Assembly (NCBI GenBank): GCA_030640695.1
Contig: DAOWIX010000059.1
Span: 1-7,094, forward strand
DNA length: 7,094 nt
Source of the DNA: Deltaproteobacteria bacterium
GTDB lineage: Bacteria > Desulfobacterota > Anaeroferrophillalia > Anaeroferrophillales > Tharpellaceae
Direction: 5' to 3'
Each line of letters opens with the position of its first letter. Position 1 is the stretch's first letter. Position numbers and translations under genes: made by a program. Shown piece by piece: positions 6,172-7,094 of the stretch. Under the pieces are notes generated by a model that saw nothing but the letters and a program-made list of their open reading frames with translations, was not told where the DNA came from and did not search any database.

Positions 6172-6244
6172 AATCAGTGGTCAGTCGCCAGTCGTCAGTC
6201 GTCAGTAAAATCACTGAACATTGACCACTGGCGACTGACCACTA
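6172..6244. repeat. Inverted repeat built of heptamers between dxr and rseP
   Basis: Five consecutive 7-base units fill 6172-6206 (AATCAGT, GGTCAGT, CGCCAGT, CGTCAGT, CGTCAGT). The opposite strand of the right half shows related units (GGTCAGT, CGCCAGT, GGTCAAT, GTTCAGT). The outer arms at 6176-6192 and 6227-6243 are perfect 17-base complements, and an inner pair TCAGT/ACTGA (6202-6206, 6213-6217) surrounds a 6-base loop. The right arm runs into the dxr stop codon. It resembles short interspersed palindromic repeats seen in many bacterial genomes; whether it is mobile, a processing site or an attenuator is unknown. No open reading frame or terminator U-run is present. Confidence 0.8.
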
Positions 6245-7094
6245 TAGAATAGATTGCCTTACTTGGGCGTCAAAATCAAGAATTTCGGTAAGAGTCGAAA
6301 AATCTTCACTAATCACGGTTTCAAGCACCTTCTCAACGGTCTCTGAAATTTCGAGAAAACCGATCTCACCCTGACGAAATCGTTCAACGGCAACTTCGTT
6401 GGCTGCATTAAAGGCGATCGCCCCGCTGTCACCAGCCGCCAACGCCTGACGAACTAATTTTAGAGCTGGGAAACGTTGCGCATCAGCTTGAAAAAAATCG
6501 AGTTGACCAATAGTGGCCAGGTCAAGTTTAGGCAGATCAAGCTCCAACCTTTCCGGATAACCTAAAGCATAGGCTATCGGCAGACGCATATCCGGCAGAC
6601 CGAGCTGAGCCAGCACTGAGCCATCGACATATTCAACCAGCGAATGGACAATACTCTGAGGATGAACCAGAACCTCAATCCGTTCCGGGACAATATCAAA
6701 GAGCCAGCGAGCTTCGATAATCTCTAAAGCTTTATTCATCATGGTTGCCGAATCGATCGTAATTTTCGGCCCCATCTCCCAGCGCGGGTGCCGCATCGCC
6801 TGGGCCGGAGTGACTTGTCCCATTTCGGCTAAAGAAAAATCTCGAAAAGGGCCGCCGGAAGCCGTCAGGATCAGTTTTTCAACCCCTTTTTTCAGCTCTA
6901 TTTTTTTTAGCTCTCCATTAAGCGCCTGCCAAATCGCCGAGTGCTCACTGTCAAGCGGCAGAATAGCGGCCCCAGTTGAAGCCGCCACCTGGTTTAAAAG
7001 ACGCCCGGCCATAACCATCGACTCTTTATTGGCCAGAGCCACATCTTTACCGGCCATAAGCGCCGCATGGGTCGGTTCGAGCCCGACCGCTCCA
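6242..7094 (-). CDS. dxr: 1-deoxy-D-xylulose 5-phosphate reductoisomerase (5' end outside window)
   Basis: About 283 codons are visible, entering from the right edge in frame (GAVGLEPTHAAL before MAGKD). By comparison with the roughly 400-residue family, the N-terminal NADPH-binding part of about 100 residues is missing. Motifs are ALANKES, DSEHSAIWQ (metal-binding Asp and Glu), TASGGPFRDF, HPRWEMGPKITIDSATMMNK with the following ALEIIEA, HPQSIVHSLVEYVDGS, and LGLPDMRLPIAYAL. The enzyme converts DXP to MEP using NADPH and a divalent metal, the second step of the MEP isoprenoid pathway. The gene ends with TAG at 6244-6242, inside the edge of the inverted repeat, so the last codons may have been altered by repeat insertion. 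An 86-base gap separates it from rseP. Confidence 0.97.
   Translation of the reverse strand, partial: GAVGLEPTHAALMAGKDVALANKESMVMAGRLLNQVAASTGAAILPLDSEHSAIWQALNGELKKIELKKGVEKLILTASGGPFRDFSLAEMGQVTPAQAMRHPRWEMGPKITIDSATMMNKALEIIEARWLFDIVPERIEVLVHPQSIVHSLVEYVDGSVLAQLGLPDMRLPIAYALGYPERLELDLPKLDLATIGQLDFFQADAQRFPALKLVRQALAAGDSGAIAFNAANEVAVERFRQGEIGFLEISETVEKVLETVISEDFSTLTEILDFDAQVRQSIL

Noticed and set aside
6172..6244. CRISPR array or intrinsic terminator at the heptamer repeat
   Set aside because: Units are 7 bases with no spacers, and the hairpin has no U-run after it on either strand.

Overview
All recognisable genes lie on the minus strand, so they are read from high to low coordinates. 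The mix of genes suggests an anaerobic, Gram-negative-type bacterium, most likely a deltaproteobacterium-like lineage (Desulfobacterota). The clues are an Fe-S/DUF3786 protein, a tandem SagB-type flavoprotein, and a cluster of ferritin-like diiron protein, exported c-type cytochrome, rubredoxin and flavodoxin. The lineage is inference; no marker gene fixes it. TGA is a normal stop here: it ends rseP, tsaB and the DUF3786 gene, each tightly overlapped by the next start.

Upstream block (7094 down to 1993): dxr (5' end outside the window), an 86-base gap holding a heptamer-built inverted repeat, rseP, tsaB, a PF04060-type Fe-S plus DUF3786 protein, and a two-domain SagB/ThcOx-type nitroreductase-fold protein. 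From rseP onward every junction overlaps by 4 to 14 bases, so this is one transcription and translation unit. It joins housekeeping genes (isoprenoid synthesis, intramembrane proteolysis, tRNA t6A modification) to two proteins of unknown role.

Downstream block (1992 down to 1): a 125-base spacer with a possible promoter, then a rubrerythrin-like diiron protein, a monohaem cytochrome c, a rubredoxin, a flavodoxin and a nearly complete YjbQ-family gene. The layout fits reductive detoxification of oxygen or peroxide, with small electron carriers encoded beside the diiron protein.

The main discovery is the rubredoxin. The reading frame is a textbook 53-residue rubredoxin except that codon 42, the fourth iron-ligand cysteine, is TGA. 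The frame continues through the conserved C-terminus to TAG. The 40 bases immediately after the TGA can fold into a stem-loop where a bacterial SECIS element would be. The simplest reading is a selenocysteine-containing rubredoxin with an Fe(S-Cys)3(Se-Sec) site; a sequencing error or a recent nonsense mutation is the main alternative. A gene caller treating TGA only as stop would miss or truncate this gene.
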